Shown here: positions 1 to 7,131 of the stretch, piece after piece
Layout: each line of letters opens with the position of its first letter
How positions within the stretch are numbered: the stretch's first letter is position 1
From: JBPOFM01 sp038259855
Lineage (GTDB): Bacteria > Bacteroidota > Bacteroidia > Flavobacteriales > Flavobacteriaceae
DNA: 19,267 bases
Direction of reading: 5' to 3'
Assembly (NCBI GenBank): GCA_038259855.1
Contig: JBBSOJ010000030.1
Span: forward strand, 1 to 19,267
Made by a program: the position numbers and the translations under genes
Notes under the pieces: generated by a model
Databases searched by the model: none
What the model was told of the DNA's origin: nothing
The model's input: only the letters and a program-made list of their open reading frames with translations

Positions 1-1
1 C

Positions 2-373
2 GAAAGAGATTATATTCTTCAAGCCAGTACGAATGATATAAATGTTGGATATTCGGACTTTATATCAATCTTAAGGGAAGCTGTTCCTGTGATTGACATT
101 GAAATAAAAAAGCACTTAAAATTTGAAGTGTTTGAGTGGATACATAGAGTTCAAACTGGAATTGCCAAGGGTGAAATTAATAGTAGTAATGACCTTACTC
201 GAAATGCTAAAATTAATTATGAACTTTATAAGCAAATTTTAGAATTGAGAAATTTAACAATTAATGCTGACAGAACTTTTGAATGTACCATTACAATTAG
301 AGAAACTTTAATTGGTGTACCATTAGACATTAATTTTAATCAGACAACCAATGCACACAATTTTGATATATAA
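2..373 (+). CDS. Hypothetical protein, 5' end cut by window edge
   Basis: The frame ending in TAA at 371-373 stays open to the left window edge (position 2), so this is the 3' end of a longer gene. A GTG at 89 could be taken as a start, but about 29 sensible upstream codons run in the same frame, so I treat the gene as truncated by the window. I do not recognise the family. The visible 123 residues are mixed charged and polar, with no membrane segment, signal peptide or cysteine-rich motif. Hand-counted GC over 121-360 is about 29%, well below the roughly 40% of the next genes, which suggests recent acquisition. A large foldback element follows 8 bases after the stop codon, an arrangement like a gene cassette. 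That it is coding is likely; its function is unknown. Confidence 0.6.
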   Translation, partial: ERDYILQASTNDINVGYSDFISILREAVPVIDIEIKKHLKFEVFEWIHRVQTGIAKGEINSSNDLTRNAKINYELYKQILELRNLTINADRTFECTITIRETLIGVPLDINFNQTTNAHNFDI

Positions 374-380
374 AAACTGG

Positions 381-511
381 GCATAACAATGTATATAAAA
401 AATAGGCGAAACAGTAATAAAATCAAGGTTTTGAGCTCATATCAAAGTTCGTGCTTATCCGAAAGTTTCGTGCTTCGAAATCACCTACTTTTCATACACT
501 AAACGTTAAAC
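381..511 (+). repeat. Imperfect inverted-repeat foldback, attC-like or flavobacterial intergenic repeat
   Basis: Arms 391-409 and 481-499 pair at 15 of 19 positions. All four mismatches are A opposite C on the plus strand, so on the minus strand every one becomes a G-T (G-U) wobble and the 19-bp stem closes completely. An outer TAAC (384-387) matches GTTA (505-508). The ends read GCATAAC (381-387) and GTTAAAC (505-511), against integron attC core consensus RYYYAAC (6 of 7) and GTTRRRY (7 of 7). The loop holds a perfect 5-bp hairpin, TTTCG (466-470) with CGAAA (476-480), and a direct repeat TTCGTGCTT at 448-456 and 467-475. attC sites recombine as a folded bottom strand, and that is the strand that folds best here. 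It may instead be a dispersed flavobacterial intergenic repeat, or the 3' hairpin of the minus-strand operon. Confidence 0.5.
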
Positions 512-536
512 GAAACAGCCCCAAAATCTCCCATTT

Positions 537-1316
537 TCACCTCAACTTCTCACTCAAATATTTCCAATAGCGTTTCGGCACATGTCGAATATGCAATGTC
601 ATATTTTTACGTGACGGAATGTTGGTGCTTTCAAAATAATCTTGCCATAAGGTCTGGAACTGCAATTCCTCATCCGCAAAAAAATCCTTGGAGGTTTTGG
701 TAGCATCAAAATCCTCTGGAAGTTCTATATTAATGATATCCACCTTGTCTAAATCATAATACAATCCATAATGACGTTTAAGGTCGTAAATGATCCATTT
801 TTGATCGGCATACCTGCGCTTAAAATGTTTGGAAATTAAAGGCAATACATCAAAATCAGGTTCGATATTGGCAAAGTAAAGATGGTCTTTTGTCAGTTTG
901 AAACGCACAAAGGCTTCCATACGGTGCTTTTCACGCCCCACACTTTTAGCAATTTGGGACACCTTTAAAACATCGGTATTGGAAAAATCTGTGTCGATCA
1001 CCAAGTTGCTGTGAAGCGCATGGTGAATATAGCGCAACAACACATTTTCTACATCTGGCTGTTCGCTCAAAAAAGCATAGTAAATACGCAAGCTTCCTGT
1101 GGAGGAGGTTTTCTTCTGAACGCCTTTCCAAACGCGGTCTGCTTTTTCAAGATCCGTTATTACGTCTTCCCGAGTTCCAAATAGCGATTCTTGCACGACG
1201 TGGTTAGGCTGAATTTGAACATCCTTCAATTTCATATCATACACCTGAAAAACACAGGTTAGGAAGCCATCGAAGGTGCCGTCATAAATCAACGTATGTT
1301 CTTGTGATATCAACAT
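537..1316 (-). CDS. DUF4130 / TIGR03915-type DNA-metabolism protein, partner of radical SAM protein
   Basis: This 259-residue protein matches my memory of the TIGR03915 (DUF4130) family. It shows the N-terminal IYDGTFDGFLTCVF block (residues 10-23), the central KHRMEAFVRF block (130-139), and a C-terminal HVPKRYWKYLSE block (245-256). The family is predicted to act in DNA repair or modification because it travels with a radical SAM protein (TIGR03916) and, in many bacteria, is fused to a UdgX-like uracil-DNA glycosylase. Here the length covers only the DUF4130 part, with no glycosylase domain. Its ATG directly abuts the TAG of the upstream radical SAM gene (TAGATG), so the two are almost certainly cotranscribed and translationally coupled. 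No catalytic chemistry has been shown for it as far as I know. Confidence 0.85.
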   Translation of the reverse strand: MLISQEHTLIYDGTFDGFLTCVFQVYDMKLKDVQIQPNHVVQESLFGTREDVITDLEKADRVWKGVQKKTSSTGSLRIYYAFLSEQPDVENVLLRYIHHALHSNLVIDTDFSNTDVLKVSQIAKSVGREKHRMEAFVRFKLTKDHLYFANIEPDFDVLPLISKHFKRRYADQKWIIYDLKRHYGLYYDLDKVDIINIELPEDFDATKTSKDFFADEELQFQTLWQDYFESTNIPSRKNMTLHIRHVPKRYWKYLSEKLR

Positions 1317-2579
1317 CTATCCAAATAAATTTAATTGCGGACTCAAAATTTTCTCATATTTACTGGTAGAATTCTGAAGGATAATGGATTTCAATTGTGG
1401 CCCAGTCAAATCTCGGCGCTCAAAATCCCGAGAATCGCACACCAAGAAATATTTAGCACGGTTTAGAGCAACACCCATGCGTTTTAGGTGTTCCCAATTG
1501 AGGTTTCTGAATTTACGCGCTTCGATGATCTTATACACCGATTTCATCCCCAGGCCCGGAATGCGCGCCAACATCATTTTATCAGCCTTGTTGACATCCA
1601 CAGGAAAATGTTCTAGGTTTCGTAAGGCCCAACCCAACTTTGGGTCGACTTCCAAGTCGAGATTCTGATGTTCATTATTTAAAATCTCATGCACTTGAAA
1701 TCCGTAGAATCGCATTAACCAGTCGGTTTGATACAACCGATTTTCTCGCAACATCGGTACATCGGTTCCTATTTGCGGCAATCGCGTGTCATAACTTATC
1801 GGAATGTATCCTGAATAATAGACACGCTTCAAATTAAAATTTTTATAAAAATAGTTGGATGTCCACATGATCTGTTGGTCACTTTCGCCACTTGCACCAA
1901 TGATCATTTGCGTGCTTTGACCAGCTGGGGCAAACTTTGGGGTACTTTTGATCAGCTTTTTTTCCGATTTATATTGAATGATTTCATTCTTTACTTTTTC
2001 CATCGGTTTAATGAAATCAGCCCGATTCTTCTCTGGAGCCAAAAGTTTGAGGCCAGCCTCCGTGGGTATTTCAATGTTTACGCTTAATCGGTCTGCATAC
2101 AATCCTGCTTCTTTCATCAATTCATCGGACGCTCCAGGAATGGATTTTAAATGAATATACCCATTGAAGTTTTCTTCCAATCGTAACTTTTTAGCGACAG
2201 CCACCAAGCGTTCCATTGTGTAATCGGCACTTTTGAAAATACCTGAACTTAAAAACAAGCCCTCGATATAATTCCGACGGTAAAAATTGATGGTCAAATC
2301 CACCACTTCCTGCACTTGGAATGCCGCCCGCTTGATGTCATTGCTTCTGCGGGTAACGCAATAGGCACAGTCGAAAATACAGTAATTGGTCAACAGTATT
2401 TTTAATAAGGAAACGCAACGCCCATCTTCTGTGTAGGAATGGCAAATGCCCATACCCGTAGCATCTCCAAGACCTTTATTGGTATTGGCGCGCTTACTGC
2501 CACTAGATGCACAAGACACATCATATTTAGCGGCATCGGCTAGGATTTTCAACTTTTCTTGGGTACGTTCGAAGGACAT
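1317..2579 (-). CDS. Radical SAM protein of putative DNA repair/modification (TIGR03916 type)
   Basis: The protein is 420 residues. It carries a canonical radical SAM CxxxCxxC motif, CIFDCAYC, with cysteines 67, 71 and 74, which would hold a [4Fe-4S] cluster and S-adenosylmethionine. Three further cysteines (C23, C46, C55) precede the motif in blocks YDVSCASSG and GICHSYTEDGRC, which I recall as conserved in this family. Near the C-terminus, residues 328-355 form a helix-hairpin-helix with the IPGLG turn, a non-specific DNA-binding element. That combination supports a DNA substrate. It is the first gene of a two-gene operon with the DUF4130 gene (zero-base gap). The start ATG at 2579 gives the expected N-terminus with the KLKILADAAKYD block. 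The substrate and reaction are not established. Confidence 0.88.
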   Translation of the reverse strand: MSFERTQEKLKILADAAKYDVSCASSGSKRANTNKGLGDATGMGICHSYTEDGRCVSLLKILLTNYCIFDCAYCVTRRSNDIKRAAFQVQEVVDLTINFYRRNYIEGLFLSSGIFKSADYTMERLVAVAKKLRLEENFNGYIHLKSIPGASDELMKEAGLYADRLSVNIEIPTEAGLKLLAPEKNRADFIKPMEKVKNEIIQYKSEKKLIKSTPKFAPAGQSTQMIIGASGESDQQIMWTSNYFYKNFNLKRVYYSGYIPISYDTRLPQIGTDVPMLRENRLYQTDWLMRFYGFQVHEILNNEHQNLDLEVDPKLGWALRNLEHFPVDVNKADKMMLARIPGLGMKSVYKIIEARKFRNLNWEHLKRMGVALNRAKYFLVCDSRDFERRDLTGPQLKSIILQNSTSKYEKILSPQLNLFG

Positions 2580-2602
2580 TTTTAACTCTGTTTTTAGTAG
2601 AT

Positions 2603-2630
2603 ATTATAGGAAATTGAGCGTTTATTCAAA
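2603..2630 (-). promoter_or_regulatory. Possible promoter of the radical SAM operon
   Basis: On the minus strand, TTTG (2630-2627) is followed after 18 bases by TATAAT (2608-2603), about 23 bases before the start codon. It resembles a general TTG/TATAAT promoter more than the flavobacterial TAnnTTTG box, so support is weak. It lies immediately downstream of the hairpin at 2633-2666. Confidence 0.25.
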
Positions 2631-2632
2631 CA

Positions 2633-2666
2633 CGAAAATCGACACAAAAGTTGTGCCGATTATTCG
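2633..2666 (-). terminator. Hairpin between ferritin-like gene and radical SAM operon, probable terminator
   Basis: AATCGACACAA (2637-2647) pairs with TTGTGCCGATT (2651-2661) around a 3-base loop, with one A-C mismatch that becomes a G-U pair on the minus-strand RNA. After a one-base bulge (A2662) the stem continues with CGAA (2633-2636) and TTCG (2663-2666), about 15 bp in total. It lies 26 bases after the stop of the ferritin-like gene on the minus strand. There is only a weak T-rich tail, so a 5' leader role for the radical SAM operon is an alternative. Confidence 0.45.
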
Positions 2667-2692
2667 CAAATGAGATGCTAAATACTGTGTTG

Positions 2693-3175
2693 TTATTTGG
2701 CTTTTCTATTCAATCGATCTTCAGCCATATCATTAAGATGCTTATCAGCTTTATATTCTTGATCCAATGTTTTTTGTAATTCCTTGGCGATGTCATCATG
2801 TCCTAATTCTTTCGCATAACGAACTGCCGTTCCATAGCCAGAAATCTCATAATGCTCAACACGCTGCGCACAGGCAATCAATCCCGCGTCTTTTACATCA
2901 TTGGGTGCATCTTCTTTTATCATGCCGTCACATTCTTTGATCAAACCTTCCATCGCTTTGCATTTGTGACCGGTGGGTTTGATCTTCAATGTATCACAGA
3001 TGGATTGAATGCGTTTCAGCTGGTCTTTGGTTTCTTCCAAATGGTCAGAAAACGCCTTTTGTAATTTCTTGTCGGATGCCGCTTCTACCATGTTAGGCAA
3101 TGCTTCCGTCAATTGTTTTTCAGCTGAATATAAATCTTGAATTTCGTGTTCGAATAAATCTTGTAAGTTTTTCAT
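2693..3175 (-). CDS. Ferritin-like DUF892 (YciE/YciF family) protein
   Basis: This 160-residue all-helical protein fits the YciE/YciF (DUF892) ferritin-like family at its usual length. Recognisable blocks are LFEHEIQDLYSAEKQL (7-22), SDHLEETKDQL (43-53), RVEHYEISGYGTA (105-117) and TLDQEYKADKHL (136-147). Candidate di-metal ligands on the four helices are E19, H45/E48, E107/E110 and E140. The family is generally associated with general stress, such as osmotic or oxidative stress; its biochemical activity is poorly defined. There is no signal peptide, so it is cytoplasmic. It is transcribed alone, divergent from the secreted peptidase gene across a 161-base gap in which I see no confident promoter box, and ends just before the hairpin at 2633-2666. 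Confidence 0.9.
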   Translation of the reverse strand: MKNLQDLFEHEIQDLYSAEKQLTEALPNMVEAASDKKLQKAFSDHLEETKDQLKRIQSICDTLKIKPTGHKCKAMEGLIKECDGMIKEDAPNDVKDAGLIACAQRVEHYEISGYGTAVRYAKELGHDDIAKELQKTLDQEYKADKHLNDMAEDRLNRKAK

Positions 3176-3336
3176 AATATTTACTGTTTTTTGTTTGATC
3201 TAAATTACAACCAAAACCACGATTTGCTTAACTGTAAAACCTCTAAATTTGATGCTATAGATTCTTTTTAAAACCTTGTTAATTTTTCCAAAAAAGGACC
3301 GAGGATTTCAAAATTATTCATTATCATACAGATTCT

Positions 3337-3960
3337 ATGAAAAATTTTATCATTAGTTTATTATTTATGTCCACAATTACTACATACGCTCAAAAAACAA
3401 TTCCAAAATCTATAGAACATGAAGTCAAAGCTGCTCTGGATTATTATCCTATTTTGGAAGATTCGCTTATAGAATTTCGTTTTAAGAAGAACATTAAAAA
3501 ATCGACGATGCAGGCGCGTCCAAAATTCAGCAGTTTTTTTAAGAGCAAAAAAAATCGGGAATATGTGATCTTAATCAGTGAGAAATTTAAAATTTCAGAT
3601 AAGGAATTTTCAACTAAAGATATTCCCTCGGATATTTTAATCGGATGGATTGGTCATGAACTGGGCCACATTATGGATTATCAAAATCGAAGCAAGGCGG
3701 ATCTTATATGGTTTGGTTTAAAATACGTGTTTTCGGATTCTCATATTATTGAGGCAGAACGCGCCGCAGATACGTTCGCCGTATCACATGGCATGGAGAC
3801 ATACATCTTAAAAACGAAAGATTTTATATTGAATAACTCGGCCATTACGCCTTCTTACAAATTACGTATTGAAAAATACTATTTATCGCCCGAAGAAATT
3901 ATGGACATCGTTAATGAGCGCGATGGTATTATGCCAGAAGACGCTATGACTGCGAACTGA
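3337..3960 (+). CDS. Secreted HExxH zinc metallopeptidase-like protein
   Basis: The 207-residue protein begins with a signal peptide (MKNFIISLLF followed by MSTITTYAQ; likely cleavage near residue 19), so it is exported. Residues 107-111 are HELGH, an HExxH zinc site, and E141 in the ERAAD block (141-145) sits where gluzincin-type families such as M48 supply the third zinc ligand in an ExxAD motif. Residues 113-130 around WFGLKY are moderately hydrophobic but short. It is smaller than typical M48 peptidases and has no C-terminal extra domain. Substrate and location (periplasm or surface) are unknown. The last 17 bases overlap the 3' end of the convergent GH3 gene, so the two genes share coding sequence tail to tail. 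Peptidase activity is inferred from the motif only. Confidence 0.75.
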   Translation: MKNFIISLLFMSTITTYAQKTIPKSIEHEVKAALDYYPILEDSLIEFRFKKNIKKSTMQARPKFSSFFKSKKNREYVILISEKFKISDKEFSTKDIPSDILIGWIGHELGHIMDYQNRSKADLIWFGLKYVFSDSHIIEAERAADTFAVSHGMETYILKTKDFILNNSAITPSYKLRIEKYYLSPEEIMDIVNERDGIMPEDAMTAN

Positions 3961-5470
3961 CAAAATCTTCCCAATCCTTGAATTTTTCTTCATTCATTAC
4001 CCGTTCCATTTTCACTTGTCCGCCTTTCTTCTTATTCGCACCACTCCATTCATAAAAAACCGATGGCGAAATCAATTCAACCCTAACACCTTTCAGCGCT
4101 TTGCTTCGCGCTACTTTATAGTTCTTATTCGCCTCCTTTAAAAATCCATCCAAGGCTTCGGCTACCTCTTTATCATCTAAAGCGTCATCATTACCGATAT
4201 ACCAACAATGATAAAATTCGCCATCTTCACACCGTTTTGCACAAATCGTATATTCAGGAATTTTAGTTGAAAATTTTTCCTCCAATTGTTGCATGGCATC
4301 ATCCATTTTATTGACAGATAGTTGAGACCCTACTGTGTTTAGAAAAAATTTGGTGCGTCCTGTAATTTTGATTTCAGCACGTTCGACATCCGTAAATTCA
4401 ATAGTATCTCCAATTTCATATCGCCAAGCACCACTGACCGTGCTCATAATCAAGACGTAATCCTGATTCAATTGAACATCTTTCAACGTCACGGAAGGAG
4501 CATCCGACACCAAAGACCCATCTTCATTGATATACTCCGGTTTAAAGGGAACAAATTCAAAGTAAATACCGTTATCCGTCACCAATTGCATGGCATCCGT
4601 TTCAGGACGTGCCTGAAATGCGATAAAGCCTTCAGAAGCCAAATACGTGTCAATTACGGTAATGGGATGCCCCATAAGTGCATTGAAACTTTTCTCATAT
4701 GGACTAAAAGCAACACCACCAGAGGTGTAAACCTGAAGGTTGGGCCAAATCTCATGAATATGTTTGAGGTTGTGGTATGAAATCACTTTTTCTAGCATCA
4801 ATTCAATCCAAGAAGGAATGCCGCTGATCGCACCAATATCCCAAGATTCGGCACGTTCTGCTATCATCTGCACACGTTCGTCCCAATCGTCAATTTTGGC
4901 AATATCTTCCCCGGGCTTATAATAACTTCGAAACCAAAACGGAATGTTACTCGCGGAAATGCCACTGATCTCACCTTCCAAATGATCTTTGTTTTCCTGC
5001 AAATCTGTAGAACTACCAAGCATCATGATCTCTTTTTCAAAAAAGTCAGATTCAAAATCAAAGTGGCTTAAAGAAAATACTTGGCTGATACCCGCCTTCT
5101 TAATGGCGTCAATCATCTCATCCGTCACAGGAATGCGCTTGCTCGACTTACCTGTGGTACCAGAACTCAATGCAAAATACCGAGGATGGCCAGGCCATGT
5201 GATATTATCTTCCCCTTCTTGCAATCGTTGCCACCATTCCTCATTGATCTTGTTATAATCAAAATAGGGAATGCCGTTGGCGAAAGCAGACATGACATCG
5301 TCTGATTCCAATATTTCCGAAAAGTTATAATGAGTTCCGAAGGCGGTATCTTTTGCCGTTTCCAACAATTCTTTTAAAACGTTCTCTTGCGCTTCAATCG
5401 GATTGACTTCCGATGAAAAAGAATCCTTTATATCAATAATTCGTTTTATAATGTTTCCGAGTATAGCCAT
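3944..5470 (-). CDS. GH3 auxin-responsive promoter family protein (acyl-adenylating enzyme)
   Basis: The 508-residue length and all main blocks fit the GH3 family, relatives of acyl-CoA synthetases and firefly luciferase. The ATP-binding loop SSGTTGKSSKRIP is at residues 102-114, YTSGGVAFSPYE at 248-259, the YLASEG nucleotide motif at 276-281, and the WRYEIGDTIEF block at 349-359; its Asp would contact the ribose of ATP. A C-terminal lid domain follows, including residues 450-490. In plants GH3 enzymes join amino acids to jasmonate or auxin via an acyl-AMP intermediate; bacterial members such as those common in Bacteroidota have no known substrate. There is no signal peptide, so it is cytosolic. 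It lies 45 bases downstream of the cysteine-rich protein gene on the same strand and may be cotranscribed with it. Confidence 0.88.
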   Translation of the reverse strand: MAILGNIIKRIIDIKDSFSSEVNPIEAQENVLKELLETAKDTAFGTHYNFSEILESDDVMSAFANGIPYFDYNKINEEWWQRLQEGEDNITWPGHPRYFALSSGTTGKSSKRIPVTDEMIDAIKKAGISQVFSLSHFDFESDFFEKEIMMLGSSTDLQENKDHLEGEISGISASNIPFWFRSYYKPGEDIAKIDDWDERVQMIAERAESWDIGAISGIPSWIELMLEKVISYHNLKHIHEIWPNLQVYTSGGVAFSPYEKSFNALMGHPITVIDTYLASEGFIAFQARPETDAMQLVTDNGIYFEFVPFKPEYINEDGSLVSDAPSVTLKDVQLNQDYVLIMSTVSGAWRYEIGDTIEFTDVERAEIKITGRTKFFLNTVGSQLSVNKMDDAMQQLEEKFSTKIPEYTICAKRCEDGEFYHCWYIGNDDALDDKEVAEALDGFLKEANKNYKVARSKALKGVRVELISPSVFYEWSGANKKKGGQVKMERVMNEEKFKDWEDFVSSQS

Positions 5471-5515
5471 GGTCTATTTTTAAAAGTATTATAAGTAGTG
5501 TGAAATAAAAATTAG

Positions 5516-5833
5516 TTATGCTGCCATTTTACGACATTCTTCAGCACATATTCTGCAAGATTCTGCACATTTTTTACAATGCTCATGATCGTGAGCACCA
5601 CATTGATCGGCGCACCAATCACAAATTTCTGCGCAGAGCTTGCAATAATCTTTGGCATAGTCGCTATCGGCCGTCATGAATTTAATACTTGCGAGGCAGG
5701 CATCAATACATTGCACACAACATAATGGACAGTCATTCATGCTGTCCTTTCCTGCCATTTGAACCAAACAATTTTGACAATCTATCAAACATTGCTGACA
5801 GGCTTCTATACATTTTTTATATAATACATTCAT
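5516..5833 (-). CDS. Cysteine-rich four-helix copper-storage-type protein (Csp3-like, DUF326)
   Basis: The protein has 105 residues and 20 cysteines, at 8, 12, 15, 19, 22, 35, 38, 39, 42, 46, 64, 67, 71, 74, 78, 86, 89, 93, 96 and 100. The repeating CxxC and CxxxC spacing places them on one face of four helices. This is the pattern of the Csp copper-storage proteins, which bind many Cu(I) ions in the core of a four-helix bundle. A HDHEH segment (residues 81-85) lies at the bundle end and could be part of the metal entry site. No Tat or Sec signal is present, which matches the cytosolic Csp3 type rather than exported Csp1. Expected role: copper buffering or storage. It precedes the GH3 gene with a 45-base gap; no copper-responsive regulator or transporter is nearby. 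Confidence 0.88.
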   Translation of the reverse strand: MNVLYKKCIEACQQCLIDCQNCLVQMAGKDSMNDCPLCCVQCIDACLASIKFMTADSDYAKDYCKLCAEICDWCADQCGAHDHEHCKKCAESCRICAEECRKMAA

Positions 5834-5974
5834 AATCTTAAGTTTTTTGCAAGGTTCATATTTTTACCTCAAAGTCTTATTTCAATTCAGAAAAGCTTTA
5901 ACCCTAATCCAAAAGCTGACGTCTCTATTCCGATAATTCAGTATTTAATTTTAACTTGTGAAAAAATAAAAATC

Positions 5975-7048
5975 ATGTTGTTCAAAAAAGTGCTCATTGG
6001 CTTTTCAATTTTCGTAATTATTGTATCTCTATTACCGTTGATTCCTGCCGATTATTGGTGGATCCGCATGTTTGACTTTCCTCTCATCCAATTAACTACA
6101 CTCACTTTTTTCGCGATTCTCTTATTTTATATAAAATTTAATTACAGACTGAAAAGCGACTTAATCATAATGATACTCTTAATTGGAAGTTTTATTTTTC
6201 AGTTCTCTAAACTTTTACCTTACACACCATTTTACGGCAAAGAAGTGTTGGACGCGACAAAACAGCAAAAGAATACACAGATCAAATTATTAACGGCAAA
6301 TGTACTTCAGAAAAATGAAAACAATGATCGCCTTATCGCTATCATCAAAGAAATGAATGCGGACATTATGGTGTTTACGGAAGCCAATTCGCGTTGGCGA
6401 GATGCCATTGTTAAAAATTTATCATCTGACTATGCTTATGAAGTCGAATTGCCACTGGATAATACATACGGCATCGTTATGTACTCCAAATTTGAATTGA
6501 TCAATCCAGAAATCACCTTTTTGGTAACTGATACCATACCGTCCATACAGAGTAAAGTAAAATTACCTTCTGGAGACCTATTTCAACTGTACGCCATACA
6601 TCCAACGCCACCAATGCCGCAGGAAAACCCACTCTCGACAGATCGGGATGCGGAATTGATGTTGACCTCAAAATTGGCTAGGGAATCAAAATTGCCTGTG
6701 ATCGTTATTGGTGACTTTAATGATATTCCTTGGTCCTCACCCTCCAACGTGTTTCAAAATACAAGTGAATTACTGGATGTAAGAGTGGGCCGTGGTTTTT
6801 ATTGCTCATTTAATGCTGAAAACTCGGTATTGCGATGGCCATTGGATCATGTGTATGTATCCGCCGAATTCCGACTTCGAAACCTCAAAATAGGCGAGTC
6901 AATTGATTCGGATCACTTTCCTTATTATGTAGAATTGAGCTTTGAACCAAAAGGTGCAAAAGAGCAATTACCAGAACCCATCACGAAAAGGGAACTCGAA
7001 AACGCTGAAGAACAATTGCAAAAATTACAGAAAAAAATCCGGTCATAA
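5975..7048 (+). CDS. Membrane-anchored endonuclease/exonuclease/phosphatase family protein
   Basis: Of the 357 residues, the first 90 hold three hydrophobic segments (about 6-24, 38-54 and 62-80), and the remainder is an endonuclease/exonuclease/phosphatase (EEP) domain. Visible metal and catalytic blocks are LLTANVLQKN (105-114, N109), MVFTEAN (132-138, E136), YAIHP (206-210, H209), VIGDFNDIPW (244-253, D247 and N249), LDHVYVS (290-296) and SDHFP (311-315, D312 and H313-314 region). This set is complete, so the domain should be active. EEP proteins cleave phosphodiesters in DNA, RNA, inositol phosphates or sphingomyelin; the substrate here cannot be told. The domain probably faces the periplasm after the membrane bundle. 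The tail (337-357) is a short charged coiled-coil-like helix. It is followed 83 bases later by the rel gene. Confidence 0.85.
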   Translation: MLFKKVLIGFSIFVIIVSLLPLIPADYWWIRMFDFPLIQLTTLTFFAILLFYIKFNYRLKSDLIIMILLIGSFIFQFSKLLPYTPFYGKEVLDATKQQKNTQIKLLTANVLQKNENNDRLIAIIKEMNADIMVFTEANSRWRDAIVKNLSSDYAYEVELPLDNTYGIVMYSKFELINPEITFLVTDTIPSIQSKVKLPSGDLFQLYAIHPTPPMPQENPLSTDRDAELMLTSKLARESKLPVIVIGDFNDIPWSSPSNVFQNTSELLDVRVGRGFYCSFNAENSVLRWPLDHVYVSAEFRLRNLKIGESIDSDHFPYYVELSFEPKGAKEQLPEPITKRELENAEEQLQKLQKKIRS

Positions 7049-7131
7049 CAGCCCCTTTTTCATTTAAAATAAGCTTGAACATTTGCCGAAAAACTATTGC
7101 CAATTAAGTATCTTATATGTATTTTTAATAC

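Noticed and set aside
89..373. Complete small gene starting at GTG 89
   Set aside because: The frame is open with plausible coding sequence to the window edge, so a truncated longer gene is the simpler reading.
448..475. Direct repeat TTCGTGCTT twice with a 10-base gap, considered as a CRISPR or iteron remnant
   Set aside because: Only two short copies and they lie within the loop of the foldback element; better seen as part of that structure.
1384..2087. Plus-strand open frames opposite the radical SAM gene
   Set aside because: The minus-strand protein has a complete family motif set, so these are shadows.
5891..5922. AGCTTT/AAAGCT short inverted repeat in the gap before the EEP gene
   Set aside because: Six base pairs with a 12-base loop is weak, and no promoter box is tied to it.
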